A stretch of 64,000 nucleotides of DNA. Origin: Yanshouia hominis (GTDB taxonomy: Bacteria; Bacillota; Clostridia; Oscillospirales; Ruminococcaceae). The notes below the pieces were generated by a model. It made no database searches and was not told the DNA's origin. It was given only the letters and a program-made list of their open reading frames with translations. The translations under genes were made by a program, and so were the position numbers. Position 1 is the first letter of the stretch. The number at the start of each line of letters is the position of its first letter. Positions 1 through 7,011 of the stretch are shown here, in pieces. The stretch lies in assembly GCA_014385025.1 (NCBI GenBank), contig JACRTB010000012.1, positions 24,551 to 88,550 on the forward strand. The letters are read 5' to 3'.

Positions 1-8
1 GCGAAAAT

Positions 9-30
9 GGCAAGTGTATATACACTTGCC
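9..30. repeat. 22-bp perfect palindrome
   Basis: A perfect 22-bp palindrome (arms GGCAAGTGTAT) lies just inside the window edge, followed by TTGCTTGCC. It could be the stem of a terminator for a gene to the left or an operator. There is no clear T-run, so its role is open. The rest of 31-223 shows no gene; it is the A+T-rich leader of the sigma factor that follows. Confidence 0.5.
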
Positions 31-223
31 TTGCTTGCCACTAACGCGCTCCGCCAAACTATATTCAATAGGGCAACCTTGTGTATTCTTCGTAAATTCT
101 CTAAAATAGAATTGCGGATAATTTTTTGTTTCCATAGAAGTTTTATATTTTTATGCAACCAGAGGCAAAAAACGGGAAGTAGATAGGTGAAGGGCCCTTA
201 CATAGACCATAGGAGGTGGCGGG

Positions 224-781
224 ATGGAGGACAACCGAATTGTAGATTTATATTGGGCAAGAAGCGAGAGCGCAATCACGGAAACCGCGTCAAAGTATGG
301 GAAATACTGCTATGCCATTGCATTTAACATTCTCTGCGATCAAGAGGATGCGGACGAGAGCGTAAACGATACCTACCTTGGCGCGTGGAACGCCATGCCG
401 CCCCACCGCCCGTCCATCCTGCGTTCTTTCCTCGGCAAGATTGCTCGGCGTGTATCCCTCAAGAAATGGCGGGATAGCCGCCGGGACAAGCGCGGCGGCG
501 GCGAAGTGTCCCTTGCCCTTGACGAGCTTTCGGAGTGTGTGCCTTCAAATGTCATGGTGGAGGATGAAGTTATAGCGGCGGAGCTGTCAAAAACGCTCAA
601 TCGCTTTATCGCCAATCTGCCAGTTACGGAAAGGCAAGTTTTTCTCTGCCGCTACTGGTATCTGGACACTATCGAGCAAATCAGCACAGACTTTTGTTTC
701 AGCACCAGCAAAGTAAAATCCATGCTCCACAGGACCCGGGCAAAGCTGCTTTCATATCTAAAAAAGGAGGGAGTGGCATGA
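224..781 (+). CDS. ECF-type RNA polymerase sigma factor (element-borne)
   Basis: A 185-residue sigma-70 family protein of the short extracytoplasmic-function type. It would direct RNA polymerase to a small set of promoters. Region 2 is visible at about residues 20-85 (YCYAIAFNIL..DADE..NDTYL..W, then FLGKIARR). Region 4 is at about 125-180, with the helix-turn-helix VTERQVFLCRYWYLDTIEQIS and a typical end. The ATG is preceded by AGGAGG seven bases away. Its stop overlaps the start of the next gene in an ATGA, the usual arrangement for a sigma factor and its membrane anti-sigma partner. Such pairs are common cargo of Clostridia conjugative elements. The promoter it recognises cannot be told from the window. 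Confidence 0.85.
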   Translation: MEDNRIVDLYWARSESAITETASKYGKYCYAIAFNILCDQEDADESVNDTYLGAWNAMPPHRPSILRSFLGKIARRVSLKKWRDSRRDKRGGGEVSLALDELSECVPSNVMVEDEVIAAELSKTLNRFIANLPVTERQVFLCRYWYLDTIEQISTDFCFSTSKVKSMLHRTRAKLLSYLKKEGVA

Positions 782-1767
782 ACGCAAGTCACATTCTTGA
801 CGCATTGGGAACGATTGACGATAAATACATTATTGAAGCAAAGGAGAGGAGTTTTATGAGTACAACGAAAAAAGCCCGCAGTATGAAGCGGACGCTGGCG
901 CTCGTCGCGGTGATTGCCGTGCTGCTGACCCTTTGCGGATTTGCCGCATACCAGTTAGGCTGGTTCGACCCGTGGCTGCAAAAGCCGTCTGCTGATCCGG
1001 TGCAAACCGTCCAAAGCGCGATTGAAGGCCAAGCCGGGAAGGAATATACGGTCAGCGTGCGTGTCGATGAAATCAAGGTGGATGAAGATGAAACGGCGCG
1101 TGTCGCGGCCATGTATTCCGGCAGTGAGCTTGCCCAGGCGCGGGGCTGGACGGACGAGTATCTGGCAAAACACTTTGTTGTGGTATATGCAGACTATTAT
1201 GTGGAGTACGACCATACAAAGACCTTTATGGACGACGGCCACATGCAGCAGTATTTCTACTTGACCCAGGACACGGAAACCGGGGAATGGACGATCAGCG
1301 ACAACACCTCGCCGGATACAAGCGCGGCCTCCAATGTTGTGTGGGAATATGAGCCGCTTTTAAGCTCCAAACTCCCCGCATTTCCGTTTCAGTTTGATTT
1401 GCCCTATTCGACCATTAGAGCAGAATGCGATACCGGCACCCTCATAGGCTATCAAGACCACGACGGTACAGCTTATCCGCAGGGCAAACAGCTATCACTC
1501 CCAAGCGGCAGTACCCTTTACTGGACGCCCCAGGCAGAAGAAAATTATAAATATGAGCCTTCTGTCGAAATCACCTTTACCATCTACGATGAAGATGAAG
1601 CTACTTTTACCGGCGCTATCTCAATTCAAGCTGAAACAGCCGGGAGCGCTTCGGAAACTGTTGTTTACTCCGCTGTACTCAAGGAAGGGTCGGGCCTTTC
1701 AATGACACAGGCAACCGACACAGAGGGAGCGGTTATCACAGTCGCATTTAAGCCGCTTGAAAATTAG
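778..1767 (+). CDS. Membrane-anchored putative anti-sigma partner
   Basis: A 329-residue protein with a short cytoplasmic N-terminus (about 38 residues, KARSMKR before the membrane), one membrane segment at about 39-58, and a long extracellular part rich in Thr, Ser, Asp and Glu. Start chosen at the ATG inside the ATGA overlap with the sigma gene, where AAAAAGGAGG lies just upstream. Topology and translational coupling fit the anti-sigma or sensor protein that holds the upstream sigma factor. I recognise no named extracellular domain, and the cytoplasmic segment is too short to show a classical zinc anti-sigma (HxxxCxxC) motif. The role is inferred from context. Confidence 0.6.
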   Translation: MNASHILDALGTIDDKYIIEAKERSFMSTTKKARSMKRTLALVAVIAVLLTLCGFAAYQLGWFDPWLQKPSADPVQTVQSAIEGQAGKEYTVSVRVDEIKVDEDETARVAAMYSGSELAQARGWTDEYLAKHFVVVYADYYVEYDHTKTFMDDGHMQQYFYLTQDTETGEWTISDNTSPDTSAASNVVWEYEPLLSSKLPAFPFQFDLPYSTIRAECDTGTLIGYQDHDGTAYPQGKQLSLPSGSTLYWTPQAEENYKYEPSVEITFTIYDEDEATFTGAISIQAETAGSASETVVYSAVLKEGSGLSMTQATDTEGAVITVAFKPLEN

Positions 1768-1797
1768 CCGCCCATTTGTGAACTTGACAGGTGGAGC

Positions 1798-2007
1798 TTG
1801 GCAAAGCAGACTGGAGCGCATTTCTGCCTATTCGCTATCCCCTTTACCATTGTCGCATATGTTCTGTACTGGGTGCCCCGTTCTGTCGGCGGCGTAGCCG
1901 CTTCGGTTATCGTGCTGGTGGTGATTTATGCCGCCATTTGGTGTGGGGCATACGTCTCCGCCAAGAGAAAAATACAGAAAATTAATAACCAACTTCACAG
2001 GGAATAG
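1798..2007 (+). CDS. Small two-helix membrane protein, possibly a 5'-truncated DUF3021-like gene
   Basis: A 69-residue frame starting at TTG, with two hydrophobic helices (about 8-26 and 31-51) and a basic tail, KRKIQKINNQL. The second helix plus tail resembles the C-terminal end of DUF3021 membrane proteins, which are usually about twice this length. It may therefore be the surviving 3' half of such a gene. There is no good Shine-Dalgarno site before the TTG. It sits 30 nt after the putative anti-sigma gene in the same direction. Whether it is expressed is unknown. Confidence 0.35.
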   Translation: MAKQTGAHFCLFAIPFTIVAYVLYWVPRSVGGVAASVIVLVVIYAAIWCGAYVSAKRKIQKINNQLHRE

Positions 2008-2119
2008 GAACCCGATAGGGACAACCGCAGTTCCGGCGTTTGGAACGTCCCTCAAACTGGGCATGGCACCGGCGGAACGGGGACGAACTTCCTGATCCCA
2101 CACACATAACCCAGGCGCT

Positions 2120-2138
2120 TCTGGCCAGTGTGACCAGA
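2120..2138. promoter_or_regulatory. Palindromic element box 1
   Basis: First of three copies of a 19-bp inverted repeat, TCTGGYCA-N3-TGRCCAGA (here spacer gtg). It lies 38 nt before the response-regulator start. See the copies at 3183 and 4232. The reuse upstream of three separate genes suggests a shared DNA- or RNA-level control site. Confidence 0.55.
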
Positions 2139-2175
2139 GGTGCGGCGACCAGTTACTGGAAAGGAGGACTGCGCT

Positions 2176-2889
2176 TTGAATGAAAAGCAACGGGTATTAA
2201 TTATCGACAGCGACAGGATAAGCTGCACGGCCATTAAGTACGCCTTGGCGGACTACGGCATCGGCGCTTACTACACCCTTTCCGTGGTGGAAGGCATCGA
2301 GTGCCTGATGCGCCACAATTACCAGCTTGTGATCCTGGACATCTCTCTCTCGGAAGCGGGAGGGCTGCAACTGCTCCGTTTTATGCGGCAGATGAAGGAT
2401 ATGCCCATTCTGGTGCTGTCCTCCCAGGGCGGCATCGAATACCGGGAACGGGCCTACCAAATGGGCGCGGACGATTTTATGGAAAAGCCCCTGGAATTGC
2501 GGGAGTGCCTCATAAGGGCGCAGTCCCTGCTTCGGCGCTACAACGCCGCCGCTCCGCCCCTGCCCAGCCAGCGGCGGTACACTATCGTCAATCTGGCAAA
2601 CCTCCTGGTTGACCCCATGACCCGCCGCACCCTCTACAACGGGCAGGAGTTGGAGCTATCCCGCAGGGAGTTTGATCTGCTGTACCTACTGGCATCCCAC
2701 GAGGGGCGGGTACTCACCCATGAACAACTGCGATACTATGTGTGGGGCGATGATTTTGCGGGCGACGAAAACAAAGCCATCCCGGTCAGTGTAAGCCGCC
2801 TGCGGCAAAAGCTGGACGGCGGGCGTTTCATTGAAAGTGTCCGGGGCGTGGGCTATCGCTTTAACGACCCCTCGCACAAAAAGGAATAA
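2176..2889 (+). CDS. OmpR/PhoB-type response regulator (orphan)
   Basis: A 237-residue two-domain response regulator. The receiver domain spans about 5-118, with acidic pocket D11/D13, phospho-acceptor D55 (LVILDISL) and K104 in EKP. The C-terminal winged helix (about 137-232) is of the OmpR/PhoB type (LSRREFDLLYLLASHEG..., ending in VRGVGYRF). Start taken at TTG 2176, which has AAAGGAGG seven bases upstream; a longer ATG frame from 2140 lacks a ribosome site. No histidine kinase lies nearby. Single VanR-like regulators without a kinase are a recurrent part of Clostridia conjugative elements. Targets are unknown, but the repeated palindrome in this element is a candidate. Confidence 0.88.
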   Translation: MNEKQRVLIIDSDRISCTAIKYALADYGIGAYYTLSVVEGIECLMRHNYQLVILDISLSEAGGLQLLRFMRQMKDMPILVLSSQGGIEYRERAYQMGADDFMEKPLELRECLIRAQSLLRRYNAAAPPLPSQRRYTIVNLANLLVDPMTRRTLYNGQELELSRREFDLLYLLASHEGRVLTHEQLRYYVWGDDFAGDENKAIPVSVSRLRQKLDGGRFIESVRGVGYRFNDPSHKKE

Positions 2890-2902
2890 TCTGTATCATT
2901 CA

Positions 2903-2930
2903 GGGCCCGGCTGTCAAACCAGCCGGGCCC
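2903..2930 (+). terminator. Rho-independent terminator after the response regulator
   Basis: Perfect 11-bp GC-rich stem (GGGCCCGGCTG and its complement) with a 6-nt loop, followed by TTCTCCTAT. It lies 13 nt after the response-regulator stop. Confidence 0.75.
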
Positions 2931-3100
2931 TTCTCCTATCTTGGCGCAGCTTGCGGTATTTGTAGTCCTGCGGTAATGTTTTGGAGAAGTTGCGGTAGTG
3001 TTCCGCCCTTATACTCCCTCCCATACGGAGGGGGGAGCTGGGATTGGCAGGGCGATGGGAGACAGGTGGAAAAAATCAATATGAGTTAATCCCAACCAGC

Positions 3101-3132
3101 GCCGCTTTCCCTTCGGGGAGAGCGGCGTTTTT
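3101..3132 (+). terminator. Second hairpin with T-run in the 2.9-3.3 kb gap
   Basis: An 11-bp stem (GCCGCTTTCCC / GGGAGAGCGGC, one G-U pair) with a UUCG-type loop, followed by GTTTTT. It fits a terminator or attenuator upstream of the small sigma-like gene. The remaining gap sequence (2931-3293) holds palindrome box 2 and no gene. Confidence 0.6.
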
Positions 3133-3182
3133 CCATCCGACTTTTTTCCGGCGATTTCCCCGGCTTCCGTCAAAGTCCTACT

Positions 3183-3201
3183 TCTGGTCATCCTGGCCAG
3201 A
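3183..3201. promoter_or_regulatory. Palindromic element box 2
   Basis: Second copy of TCTGGYCA-N3-TGRCCAGA (spacer tcc), 92 nt upstream of the sigma-like gene. Together with flanking bases it is a 22-bp exact match to box 3. Confidence 0.55.
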
Positions 3202-3293
3202 GTTGCGGGGCGGCTGCCCCGGCTGCCGATCCCCGCCCTCCGTTTCGATTTGTTCACGCTCAACCGCTGACAATCGAAATGGAGGACGTACAA

Positions 3294-3713
3294 ATGACAA
3301 CCATCTACCTGAAACGGTATTATCCATATCTGCCCAAGTCTGAGCCCCTGGCCGTGACTGACGAGATCGCCGCCACCCTCTCCACCGGGGGACGCCTGGG
3401 CGACAGCTACCAGCGCCGCAAGCGCGACAACGGCGAGTGCTCCCTGGAGGCCGTGGAGGGCTACGAGGCCGACGTGACCCGCCCGCCCCTCACCCCGGAG
3501 GAGATCATAGAGGGCCGGGAGCTCCGGGCGGCCCTCTATGCCGCCCTTGCCCAGCTCTCCACCGTTCAGGCCCGGCGCGTCTACTCCCACTACATACTCG
3601 GGATCAGCAAGGCCGATCTTGCGCGGGCCGAGGGGGTGGATCGGAGCGTGGTCTGCCGCTCCATTGAGCGCGGGCTTGAGAAGCTGAAAAATATTCTTGA
3701 AAAATCTCTCTGA
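3294..3713 (+). CDS. Sigma-70 region 4-like DNA-binding protein of the element
   Basis: A 139-residue protein whose C-terminal half (about 75-135) is a sigma region 4-type helix-turn-helix (LSTVQARRVYSHYILGISKADLARAEGVDRSVVCRSIERGLEKLKN). The N-terminal part (YLKRYYPYLPKSEPLAV) is typical of the small sigma-like regulators found next to recombinases of Clostridia conjugative elements. Start chosen at ATG 3294, with GGAGG eight bases upstream, rather than ATG 3279. It lacks region 2, so it is unlikely to be a complete sigma factor and more likely acts as a DNA-binding regulator. Confidence 0.75.
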   Translation: MTTIYLKRYYPYLPKSEPLAVTDEIAATLSTGGRLGDSYQRRKRDNGECSLEAVEGYEADVTRPPLTPEEIIEGRELRAALYAALAQLSTVQARRVYSHYILGISKADLARAEGVDRSVVCRSIERGLEKLKNILEKSL

Positions 3714-4231
3714 GGGGGGACAACAAACGGCCTCTAACCCGCCTAATAGATAGAGAGAGGTACAAGCCCTTTCTTCTGAACTATGACAACTGAATACACA
3801 GCATTTCGGGCACAAAACCCGCGTGATTAGCGACGTAAGGTGCGCCGCCAGGACGATAGCTTCAAGGGGGGATGAAGGACAAGCTATCCGAGCGATCAAC
3901 GCCTACCTTAGACCCGGCCTCGGCAAGCCGGGCGCGAGGACAGCGCGGGGGATAATGAAACTTGCTCACGCCCTCCCACGGACTTGAGGGGGAGCCCCTG
4001 CCGTATGCGCCAGCCCTCCACGGGCAGCGGTACAGGCGGGAGCTATGACAGCCGGGGCCACCGGCGGCCTGAAATGTTCCCCGCACCGGGGATGCGTGGC
4101 AAATGCGGTGCGTTCAGATAAAGCGAAGGGGGCCGCCCGATCCGGGGCCCTTCCGTCTTGCGACGGCTCAACCAGACCCGGAGCGGCGGCCCCTTCTTTC
4201 GTGGATCGAAATGGAATACACCCCCTCCGCT

Positions 4232-4250
4232 TCTGGTCATCCTGGCCAGA
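4232..4250. promoter_or_regulatory. Palindromic element box 3
   Basis: Third copy of TCTGGYCA-N3-TGRCCAGA, 112 nt upstream of the TnpW-like gene and 11 nt before a strong hairpin. Confidence 0.55.
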
Positions 4251-4261
4251 GGTGGGGGAAG

Positions 4262-4300
4262 GTGAAGGGGCGGCGCGGTCATTCTGCGCCGCCCCTTCAC
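4262..4300 (+). terminator. Perfect 15-bp hairpin upstream of the TnpW-like gene
   Basis: GTGAAGGGGCGGCGC and its exact complement are separated by 9 nt and followed by GTTTCCCC. The stem is very stable but the tail is only weakly T-rich. It could be an attenuator rather than a full terminator. Confidence 0.5.
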
Positions 4301-4362
4301 GTTTCCCCACGGGACACGGGGAGGCTGATCCGTTCCAACACTTTTGAAATGAGGAGGTCTGT

Positions 4363-4593
4363 ATGCAGTCAACTACTCACGATAAACGGCGCGAGGCCAC
4401 CTTTGCCATTGATGGCTTTGAAATATCGGCCACCTTTGCCGACAGCCATAATGCGGCGGCCCTGGGGCAAGTCAAGCAGATTTTGTTGTCCGCTTTCGCG
4501 GGCAGCGTCCCCCAAAAAAGGGCCGGAGGCATCCTTGCAATCCACCCCGGACAGAGGGATAATAATAGTGGGGGTACTCCCTATGTACCTTGA
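4363..4593 (+). CDS. TnpW-like transposon-encoded small protein
   Basis: A 76-residue protein. Residues 10-45 (RREATFAIDGFEISATFADS..ALGQVKQILLSAF) match the pattern of TnpW, a small protein that sits beside large serine recombinases in Tn4451-like and related conjugative elements. Its function is not established. The ATG follows GAGGAGG at a good distance. It lies 73 nt before the recombinase. The C-terminal 25 residues have low complexity and may be divergent. Confidence 0.6.
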   Translation: MQSTTHDKRREATFAIDGFEISATFADSHNAAALGQVKQILLSAFAGSVPQKRAGGILAIHPGQRDNNSGGTPYVP

Positions 4594-4666
4594 AAACTAC
4601 ATATTTCCTACGTATTGATGCGTCATCTCAACGCTACAACGGACGATTGAGAAAGGACGGATCAAT

Positions 4667-6271
4667 ATGGAAAACCGGGTTTGTTGCTTATACAGAGTTT
4701 CCACCGACAAACAGGTGGATCACGACGATAAAAACCAGGCGGACATTCCTATGCAGCGGAAAGCCTGTCACCGCTTCTGTGAGGAAAAGGGCTGGACGAT
4801 TGTTCACGAGGAACAGGAGGACGGCGTTTCCGGCCACAAGGTACGGGCGGAAAACCGGGACAAGGTGCAGATCATCAAGGAATACGCCAAGCAGGGCAAG
4901 TTCGATATTTTGCTTGTGTTCATGTTCGACCGCATTGGCCGCATCGCGGATGAAACGCCCTTTGTGGTGGAATGGTTCGTAAAGACCGGCATCCGGGTGT
5001 GGAGCACCCAGGAGGGCGAACAGCGGTTTGACAATCACACCGACAAGCTCACCAACTACATCCGCTTCTGGCAAGCCGACGGTGAAAGCGAAAAGACCTC
5101 TATCCGCACCAGGACGAGCCTGGGGCAAATGGTGGAGGAGGGCCACTACAAGGGCGGCAACGCCCCCTATGGCTACGACCTCGTAAAAAGCGGGCGGATC
5201 AACAAGCGCAAGCACGAGGTCTACGATCTGGCCGTCAACGAGGCCGAGGCCGCCGTGGTGCGGATTATCTTTGACAAATACGTGCATGAGGGCTACGGTG
5301 CCCAGCGGATCGCCTCCTACCTGAACAATCAGGGCTACCGGGCCCGGACGGGCAAGAAGTGGCACCACGCCAGCATCCGGGGTATCATCTGCAACCTCAC
5401 CTATACCGGCGTACTGCGGAGCGGCGATAGCCGTTCCCCCGTTCAGCCCCATCTGCAAATCATTTCCACGGAGCTGTTCGAGGCCGCCCAAAAGATACGC
5501 ACCGCCCGCTCCAACTCCGCTGAAGAGGAGCGCACCGTCCCGCTAAACACCAGGGGCAACTCCCTGTTGGCCGGAAATGTCTTTTGTGGGCATTGCGGCT
5601 CCCGCCTCTCCCTCACCACCAACGGCAAGGCGTACCCTTGCAAGGATGACCCCAGCCGGGTGGTGAAGCGTGTGCGGTATATCTGCTACGGCAAGACGCG
5701 CAAGCAAACAGAGTGCGACGGGCAAACCGGCTACACGGCCCATATCCTGGACGGTATCATTGACAAGCTGGTGCGCCAAATCTTTGAGCGCATGAAAGCC
5801 GTCCCCAAAAGCGAGATTGTCAATGTGCGCTACCGGGAAAAGATGGAGGAGCGGAAAAGCCTGCTGGCCTCTGTCCGGGCCGAGTACACCAAGGCCGCCG
5901 CCGATCTCGAAACGCTGAAAGGGGAAGTCATTAAGGCGATCCACGGGCAAAGCGCCTTTTCCCAAGAACTGCTCGGCTCCCTGATCAGCGAGGCCGAGGC
6001 CAAATGCGCCGAACTGAAACAGAACTTTGAAGCGGCCCAGGCCGCCTACGACGAGGGGCAGACCGTCCTGGCCGCGCTCAACACTCAATACGACGACATC
6101 ATTTCCTGGTCTGAAATGTACGACACGGCCAGCTTTGAGGCAAAGAAAATGATCGTCAACTGCCTGATTGGCCGGGTGGAAGTTTACCGGGACTATAAGC
6201 TGCACATTGATTTCAACATCGACTTTAACCAGTTTAGCCTCGGAATGGACATTGTGACCATAGCCGCATAA
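4667..6271 (+). CDS. Large serine recombinase (TnpX-type) of the integrated element
   Basis: A 534-residue site-specific recombinase that would integrate and excise the element. The N-terminal resolvase domain has nucleophile S12 in YRVSTDKQ, followed by FMFDRIGR. The recombinase domain spans about 165-280 (GNAPYGYDLV... GYGAQRIASYLNNQG). A zinc ribbon is formed by C307-x2-C310 with C340 and C350. A coiled region at about 395-465 precedes a C-terminal segment ending in NCLIGRVEVYRDY. All are typical of the TnpX/TndX class. The start ATG follows GAAAGGACGG. It is the last gene of the element, ending 55 nt before the tRNA-Ala gene, so the right attachment site should lie here. No frameshift or missing catalytic residue is seen. 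Confidence 0.92.
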   Translation: MENRVCCLYRVSTDKQVDHDDKNQADIPMQRKACHRFCEEKGWTIVHEEQEDGVSGHKVRAENRDKVQIIKEYAKQGKFDILLVFMFDRIGRIADETPFVVEWFVKTGIRVWSTQEGEQRFDNHTDKLTNYIRFWQADGESEKTSIRTRTSLGQMVEEGHYKGGNAPYGYDLVKSGRINKRKHEVYDLAVNEAEAAVVRIIFDKYVHEGYGAQRIASYLNNQGYRARTGKKWHHASIRGIICNLTYTGVLRSGDSRSPVQPHLQIISTELFEAAQKIRTARSNSAEEERTVPLNTRGNSLLAGNVFCGHCGSRLSLTTNGKAYPCKDDPSRVVKRVRYICYGKTRKQTECDGQTGYTAHILDGIIDKLVRQIFERMKAVPKSEIVNVRYREKMEERKSLLASVRAEYTKAAADLETLKGEVIKAIHGQSAFSQELLGSLISEAEAKCAELKQNFEAAQAAYDEGQTVLAALNTQYDDIISWSEMYDTASFEAKKMIVNCLIGRVEVYRDYKLHIDFNIDFNQFSLGMDIVTIAA

Positions 6272-6273
6272 AG

Positions 6274-6307
6274 CAAAAATCCGCTTCTTTTCAGAAACGG
6301 ATTTTTG
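6274..6307. terminator. Bidirectional terminator between recombinase and tRNA-Ala
   Basis: A CAAAAATCCG / CGGATTTTTG stem extended inside by TTCT/AGAA. A-run and T-run flank it on both sides, so it can end the recombinase transcript on plus and the tRNA transcript on minus. Confidence 0.75.
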
Positions 6308-6326
6308 TCTGCACTCTCTTGAATGT

Positions 6327-6402
6327 TGGTGGAGATAAGCGGGATCGAACCGCTGACCTCCTGAATGCCATTCAGGCGCTCTCCCAGCTGAGCTATACCC
6401 CC
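6327..6402 (-). tRNA. tRNA-Ala (anticodon GGC), complete, CCA encoded
   Basis: Read on the minus strand, the 76 bases fold into a full cloverleaf. The acceptor GGGGGTA pairs with TATCTCC and includes the G3-U70 pair that identifies alanine tRNAs. The D arm is GCTC-AGCTGGGA-GAGC. The anticodon stem CCTGA/TCAGG has loop ATGGCAT (anticodon GGC). The T arm is GCGG-TTCGATC-CCGC, followed by discriminator A and encoded CCA. A 10-bp inverted repeat (TGCACTCTCT at 6310-6319, complement at 6410-6419) brackets the gene. No promoter of its own lies directly upstream; the likely one precedes the duplicated 5' fragment. Confidence 0.93.
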
Positions 6403-6470
6403 AGATTGTAGAGAGTGCATATTCGATTTTAGGTTTTGAACTGCGGGGGTACGTAACCGCTTCAACTGGG

Positions 6471-6493
6471 CTCCCAGCTGAGCTATACCCCCA
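6471..6493 (-). repeat. Duplicated 5' fragment of tRNA-Ala (direct repeat with 6381-6403)
   Basis: These 23 bases are identical to 6381-6403: the 5' acceptor strand and D arm of tRNA-Ala plus one flanking base. The homology stops abruptly at the D loop; 6404-6470 does not complete a tRNA. The copy lies close downstream of a good promoter, so it probably marks the original 5' end of the tRNA gene, with the complete copy reformed 67 bp further on. An integration or recombination scar is likely. Confidence 0.7.
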
Positions 6494-6512
6494 TGTCTCG
6501 GCGACGTGTTAT

Positions 6513-6541
6513 ATAATATCATAGATAGATCAAAAAATCAA
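6513..6541 (-). promoter_or_regulatory. Promoter for the tRNA-Ala locus
   Basis: On the minus strand TTGATT is followed after 17 nt by TATTAT, placing the transcription start about 14 nt before the duplicated tRNA 5' fragment. It reads through the fragment into the complete tRNA. Confidence 0.55.
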
Positions 6542-7011
6542 CCCCCTCTTTACAAAAAAACTCAAAATTTTTTTCGCGGTGTTTGTCAGTGGAGGTTAAT
6601 CGCTTTTTGCGAGTTCTGACGGGCGTATTTCTTTGAAGCCTTTTTATTGGAACGGCCATGCCCATCATTTTGATGGCATCAGTTCCGCAGTTTCCCCCCT
6701 TACCGTCTTCCCTTTGAAGATCAGAACATGTTTTGCAAACAGAAGACCCGTGCACAACCAAACGCGGTGTTAAAAGATCCGCGTCTGACTTGTACGGGTC
6801 TCAGGTCCAAAGAATAACATGTGTTCGAAGTCGCAGAGGAATTCTGTGCTTCTATCTTGTCAATGGTTTTCGACCTTATTTTACCTTATCTTCCGGAACA
6901 GCCACTGAGACTACACCTATTTTGAACATGGAAAGGATACAGCAAAGCGAAGGGAAGCAACGGGACCTTCTATACGGCCAGTTCCGAAAGCGGGTAAAGT
7001 ATTCCGGTTAT
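6542..7011. other. Intergenic, no gene seen
   Basis: Short frames here (for example a 101-codon plus-strand frame from 6733) lack ribosome sites and recognisable composition. I see no RNA gene or repeat. Confidence 0.4.

Larger units (their letters stand above)
3714..4362 (+). other. Long non-coding, hairpin-rich leader
   Basis: About 650 bases without a convincing gene. It contains palindrome box 3 (4232-4250). It also holds an interrupted stem at 4125-4137/4185-4196 (GAAGGGGGCCGCC against GGCGGCCCCTTC, one bulged G) that encloses a smaller CCGTC-ttgc-GACGG hairpin and ends in TTTC. A third structure is the perfect hairpin at 4262-4300. The short GC-rich open frames here have no ribosome sites. 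The arrangement resembles an attenuated or structured leader for the TnpW-recombinase module. Confidence 0.45.

Noticed and set aside
6404..6493. A second functional tRNA in the duplicated fragment
   Set aside because: Only the acceptor 5' strand and D arm match; the anticodon and T arms do not form.
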